64,000 nucleotides of DNA, from NCBI RefSeq assembly GCF_947568225.1, contig NZ_CANOOQ010000001.1:2108001-2172000 (forward strand). The letters are read 5' to 3'. Source of the DNA: Faecalispora anaeroviscerum (GTDB lineage: Bacteria > Bacillota > Clostridia > Oscillospirales > Acutalibacteraceae). Made by a program: the position numbers and the translations under genes. Below, in pieces: positions 60,775-64,000 of this stretch; position 1 is the stretch's first letter; every line of letters begins with the position of its first letter. The notes under the pieces were generated by a model. That model was given only the letters and a program-made list of their open reading frames with translations, did not search any database and was not told the DNA's origin.

Positions 60775-61959
60775 ATGGCAACAGAAATCGTATTGGCAGG
60801 TGCCGTCAGAACGGCAGTTGGTAAATTCGGAGGAAGCCTTGTCGGCGTACCGGCGCCCCGCCTTGGCGCATTTGTAATTGAGCAGGCTTTGAAAAGAGCC
60901 GGCATTCAAGGTTCAGACGTAGACGAGGTTCTCATGGGCTGCGTTATTCAGGCCGGTCTGGGCCAGAACGTGGTTCGCCAGGCTGCTATTTTTGCCGGTC
61001 TGCCGCAGGAGGTTCCCGCGCTGACCCTGAACCAGGTTTGCGGATCTGGTTTGCAGAGCGTAAACGTTGCTGCTTCCCGCATTCGTGCCGGTGAAGCGGA
61101 TGTCATCATCGCCGGTGGTATGGAAAACATGTCCGCTGCTCCCTATGCGTTGCAGCAGGCTCGTTTCGGCTACCGAATGAACAACAACAAGATCGTTGAT
61201 ACCATGGTAAACGATGCTCTGTGGGATGCGTTCAACGACTACCACATGGGTGTAACCGCCGAAAACGTGGCAAAGAAATATGGCATTACCCGCGAAATGC
61301 AGGATGAATTTGCTGCATGGAGCCAGAATAAATGTGAAGCCGCACAGAAGGCCGGCAAGTTCGACGCTGAAATTGCTCCCCTGGAGATCCCCGGCAAAAA
61401 GGGCGCTGTAACGGTATTCTCTACCGATGAGCAGGCTCGTGCCGGTGTAACGGTTGCGGGCATCAGCGGCCTGAAGCCCGCATTCCTGAAAGACGGTACT
61501 GTTACCGCTGCGAATGCTTCCGGCATTAACGACGGCGCTGCCGCTGTGATCGTTATGAGCGCCGAAAAGGCAAAAGAACTGGGCGTAAAGCCCATCGCCA
61601 GATGGGTTGGCGGTTCCTGGGCTGGTGTAGACCCGGCCATCATGGGCATTGGGCCGGCTTTCTCCACTAAGAAGCTGCTCACAAAGCTCGACATGGGCAT
61701 CGACGAGATGGAAGTCATCGAAGCCAACGAAGCATTTGCCTCACAGGCTCTGGCCGTAGGCATGGAGCTGAAGTGGAACAAAGAGAAGGTCAACCCGAAC
61801 GGCGGCGCGATCGCGATCGGTCATCCCGTTGGCGCTTCCGGCTGCCGTATCCTCTGCACCCTGCTGTATGAGTTGCAGCGTCGCGGCGGCGGTAAGGGCC
61901 TTGCCACTCTGTGCGTAGGCGGCGGTATGGGCGTTTCCACCATTGTAGAAGGTTTATAA
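60775..61959 (+). CDS. thlA: Acetyl-CoA acetyltransferase (thiolase)
   Basis: Condenses two acetyl-CoA to acetoacetyl-CoA. The active residues are Cys89 (NQVCGSGLQSV), His350 (AIGHPVGASG) and Cys380 (CVGGGMG). 394 aa is the standard biosynthetic-thiolase length. AGGAGG precedes the ATG. It is followed by hbd after a 213-bp GC-rich structured spacer; both are divergent from the IclR gene. Confidence 0.96.
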   Translation: MATEIVLAGAVRTAVGKFGGSLVGVPAPRLGAFVIEQALKRAGIQGSDVDEVLMGCVIQAGLGQNVVRQAAIFAGLPQEVPALTLNQVCGSGLQSVNVAASRIRAGEADVIIAGGMENMSAAPYALQQARFGYRMNNNKIVDTMVNDALWDAFNDYHMGVTAENVAKKYGITREMQDEFAAWSQNKCEAAQKAGKFDAEIAPLEIPGKKGAVTVFSTDEQARAGVTVAGISGLKPAFLKDGTVTAANASGINDGAAAVIVMSAEKAKELGVKPIARWVGGSWAGVDPAIMGIGPAFSTKKLLTKLDMGIDEMEVIEANEAFASQALAVGMELKWNKEKVNPNGGAIAIGHPVGASGCRILCTLLYELQRRGGGKGLATLCVGGGMGVSTIVEGL

Positions 61960-62007
61960 TCGCGAGTAGAGGTTTTTGCAACCACTGTTCGGTCAAGCGT
62001 CCCGCGC

Positions 62008-62123
62008 GGAGCAATCCGCCCGGGCGCTCCCGTTTCATTTGGTTCGAATGGTTCTCCGCCGTCCGGGTGAATTTTGCCCGGCTCCGAAGCACCCGGTGTC
62101 CCGCCCGAGGGGGCGTGCCGGTG
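62008..62123 (+). other. GC-rich hairpins between thl and hbd
   Basis: Successive inverted repeats: GGAGC/GCTCC (62008-62030), CCGGG/CCCGG (62063-62081), and CACCcGG/CCGGTG enclosing GCCC/GGGC (62090-62123). They lie in the transcript upstream of the hbd ribosome site and may cause processing or differential expression. Confidence 0.5.
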
Positions 62124-62172
62124 TAACGGCTACCCACGGGAGGAGAAATGATAGAAACAGGAGGTCATCCAT

Positions 62173-63006
62173 ATGAAAGTTGGCGTAATCGGCGCCGGAA
62201 CCATGGGCTCCGGTATTGCTCAGGCTTTTGCTGTTACAGAGGGCTACGAGGTTGTCCTGTGCGACATTCAGGAAAGCTTTGCTGAAAACGGTAAGAAGAA
62301 GATTCAGCAGAATCTGGAAAAGCTGGTTTCCAAAGGGAAAATGGAAGCGGCCAAGAAAGATGCGATTCTCGCGAAAATTACAACCGGCCTGAAGGAAAAG
62401 GTTTCGGACTGTGATCTGGTCGTGGAAGCGGCAATTGAAAACATGCAGGCCAAGCGCGAGCTGTTCCTGGCTTTGCAGGGCATTTGCAAAAAAGAGACTA
62501 TTTTCTCCACCAATACATCCTCTTTGTCTGTAACAGAGCTTTCCTCTAAACTGGACCGCCCTGTGATCGGCATGCATTTCTTCAACCCGGCGCCTGTGAT
62601 GAAGCTGGTTGAAATCGTGGTCGGCCTGAACACTCCTCAAGAGCTGGTTGACCGCATTGCCGAGATTGCCAAAGAAATCGGCAAGACTCCGGTCATCGCA
62701 AAGGATGCCGCGGGCTTTATCGTAAACCGCGTACTGATCCCGATGATCAACGAAGCGATCGGTATTTATGCAGACGGAACCGCCTCTGCCGAGGATATCG
62801 ACACTGCAATGCAGTTGGGCGCAAACCATCCGATGGGCCCGCTGTCTCTGGGCGATTTGATCGGTCTGGACATCTGCCTTGCGATCATGGAGGTTTTGGA
62901 GTCCGAGACAGGCGACCCCAAATACCGCCCGCATCCCTTGCTGCGTAAAATGGTACGCGGCGGCCTGCTGGGCAGAAAAACCGGCAAAGGTTTCTATACT
63001 TATTAA
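62173..63006 (+). CDS. hbd: 3-hydroxybutyryl-CoA dehydrogenase
   Basis: An NAD(P)H enzyme reducing acetoacetyl-CoA to (S)-3-hydroxybutyryl-CoA. The Rossmann motif GVIGAGTMGSGIA lies at residues 4-16; the catalytic His135 is in IGMHFFNPAP and Glu near 147 in KLVEIV. NRVLIPMINEA and the C-terminal GLLGRKTGKGFYTY are canonical. 277 aa is close to the usual 282. ATG follows ACAGGAGGTCATCC. Confidence 0.96.
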   Translation: MKVGVIGAGTMGSGIAQAFAVTEGYEVVLCDIQESFAENGKKKIQQNLEKLVSKGKMEAAKKDAILAKITTGLKEKVSDCDLVVEAAIENMQAKRELFLALQGICKKETIFSTNTSSLSVTELSSKLDRPVIGMHFFNPAPVMKLVEIVVGLNTPQELVDRIAEIAKEIGKTPVIAKDAAGFIVNRVLIPMINEAIGIYADGTASAEDIDTAMQLGANHPMGPLSLGDLIGLDICLAIMEVLESETGDPKYRPHPLLRKMVRGGLLGRKTGKGFYTY

Positions 63007-63030
63007 TTTGATTTCACCATGCTAACTGAA

Positions 63031-63076
63031 GAAAACCCAGGCATTTCCATTCTCCGTTGGAAATGTCTGGGTTTTC
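63031..63076 (+). terminator. Terminator of thl-hbd
   Basis: Stem GAAAACCCAGgCATTTCCA with its complement (one G.T pair), T-run on the plus strand. Confidence 0.85.
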
Positions 63077-63139
63077 TGACCGCATAGCGAACTTTCTCTC
63101 TTTTTCTATATTATAATGAAAAGGAGAGAGGCGGTGCAC

Positions 63140-63516
63140 CATTACCGAGCGCTCTCGTTGGCTCGGGGAAGGGGTCCACCTTACGGCAGCTTCGATTAGA
63201 AATTCAACCATCGTTCCGATTTGTCGATTTGCAGAGCAAATGCGGCGAAGCCGCTCTTAAAAACTACGAGCTGACGAGAGCGCTCTGAAAATGCCCGCCG
63301 ACAGACGGGACGGCAAGACTTATTTCCAGATCAAGCTCGGAGAGTGGGCATTTTCAATGGAGCGCCTTACGGTTAGCTTTTGTTTGCACGATCGGGAATT
63401 GTTCCCCAGAAACGGATTCCAAAGGTGCCCTTTGGAAGGCCTTTGCTTACTTTCGTCCTTTCACGAAAGTAAGTGCCCGCCCCGGCATGAGGGGCAAGCC
63501 TGCTCCAGCAGAATTC
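63140..63516. repeat. Composite dispersed repeat, long copy
   Basis: Reverse-complement homolog of 13151-13342 with about 180 extra bases in the middle. Within it, 63147-63285 is bounded by perfect 12-bp inverted repeats (GAGCGCTCTCGT / ACGAGAGCGCTC), and a second inverted repeat GAAAATGCCC/GGGCATTTTC spans 63287-63355. No transposase is encoded. It fills most of the 581-bp gap after hbd. Confidence 0.75.
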
Positions 63517-63550
63517 TACGGGAAGCCCCGCAATAAATCGCAAAGAACGC

Positions 63551-63585
63551 AGAAGCGCCGCCCCATTGGGGCGGCGCTTCTGCAC
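63551..63585. terminator. Terminator of the right-edge regulator gene
   Basis: Perfect 16-bp arms GCAGAAGCGCCGCCCC and its complement with a 3-nt loop, immediately past the stop codon. Confidence 0.75.
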
Positions 63586-63587
63586 TT

Positions 63588-64000
63588 TTATTGATCCATA
63601 AACACCAGCAAACCATTGATAAATTTTTTGATGTTGATCTTTCCACCGGCAGAACGCTTCCCGCGAATAAAATCCATTTCCGTCTTGATTCCCTCAAAGG
63701 AGAACAACGTGCTGGAGTACCGCGTAAAGGTGTCATTCATAAAGTCCTCAATGCCCAGGTTGGCCAAATTCGACATGCCCTTCGCAATCGCGCGTCGAAT
63801 CCGCTGCTCCATGCTCTTGGGGTTATCGCTCAGTATTTCGCACAGCTTGCCAATGTTCTCTTCGGCCATGCTGGTCTTTTCATGATCGTACAAATACTGG
63901 CAAACGGTGACGATGTCTTTGGAGCCTTTCTCGCCGGACATGCCAAGCTGATTCAGAATATATTGCAGTCTGCGCACAGGAGTATCCTTGTCGTCCTTTT
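63588..64000 (-). CDS. C-terminal part of a DNA-binding response regulator (YcbB/Spo0A_C-like), truncated by window edge
   Basis: The frame is open to the right window edge (upstream codons read KDDKDTPVRRLQ), so only the C-terminal ~137 residues are visible. YILNQLGMSGEKGSKDIVTV, then LCEILSDNPKSMEQRIRRAI and KGMSNLANLGIEDFMND resemble the DNA-binding domain found after receiver domains in YcbB/GlnL-type regulators, distantly like Spo0A's. The N-terminal receiver would lie outside. The GTG at 63977 is probably internal. A hairpin follows the stop. Confidence 0.6.
   Translation of the reverse strand, partial: KDDKDTPVRRLQYILNQLGMSGEKGSKDIVTVCQYLYDHEKTSMAEENIGKLCEILSDNPKSMEQRIRRAIAKGMSNLANLGIEDFMNDTFTRYSSTLFSFEGIKTEMDFIRGKRSAGGKINIKKFINGLLVFMDQ

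Noticed and set aside
63291..63536. Hypothetical 81-aa protein
   Set aside because: Same repeat-derived peptide as near 13.2 kb, inside a non-coding composite repeat.

Overview
The window looks like chromosome from an anaerobic, endospore-forming Clostridia member, probably of the Oscillospiraceae / Clostridium leptum side. The grounds are a gerA-type germination operon, collagen-like spore-surface genes with mother-cell sigma-type promoters, a Spo0A/YcbB-like DNA-binding fragment, Feo iron uptake, and a large glutamate-to-butyrate fermentation locus of the hydroxyglutarate type. The genus is inference. I saw no rRNA, tRNA, CRISPR array, prophage or transposase.

Layout. 1-5 kb: end of a PH-domain membrane protein, then secA. 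5-7.8 kb: an AT-rich accessory island with three small membrane proteins, then a secreted unknown plus a 74-residue unknown. Each cluster is preceded by a copy of the same ~250-bp module carrying a terminator, an ECF-like promoter and a conserved 15-codon micro-ORF. 7.8-13 kb: hrcA-grpE-dnaK-dnaJ under a perfect CIRCE operator. 13-20.4 kb: a carbohydrate ABC importer (binding protein, two permeases) with its own YesM/YesN-type two-component system. 20.5-23.5 kb: Rrf2 regulator and two PLP enzymes of sulfur amino acid metabolism. 23.6-24.7 kb: glycosyltransferase without a canonical start codon. 24.9-32 kb: two collagen-like proteins and a gerAA-gerAC-small subunit-gerAB operon. 32-35 kb: lepA-hemW. 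35-41 kb: XRE pair, flavodoxin, DUF3793, DUF2325, FeoB-associated peptide, feoB, two feoA and a DtxR-family regulator, with GTTAG-N6-CTAAC operators. 41-45.5 kb: HD-GYP protein and an xpaC-telA-lemA-TPM operon.

45.7-63 kb is the metabolic core. A minus-strand locus encodes glutaconyl-CoA decarboxylase subunits (gcdD, gcdC, gcdA), a butyryl/4-hydroxybutyryl-CoA transferase, crotonase, butyryl-CoA dehydrogenase with EtfBA, glutaconate CoA-transferase (gctAB) and 2-hydroxyglutaryl-CoA dehydratase with activator (hgdC, hgdA, hgdB). An IclR regulator sits at its head, with divergent thiolase and 3-hydroxybutyryl-CoA dehydrogenase genes beside it. Together these convert 2-hydroxyglutarate to crotonyl-CoA and butyrate, with a second entry to crotonyl-CoA from acetyl-CoA. 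The sodium-pump beta subunit gcdB and the 2-hydroxyglutarate dehydrogenase are not in the window. Several intergenic spacers of this locus hold elaborate inverted repeats. The right end has a composite dispersed repeat, also found shortened near 13.2 kb, and a truncated regulator.
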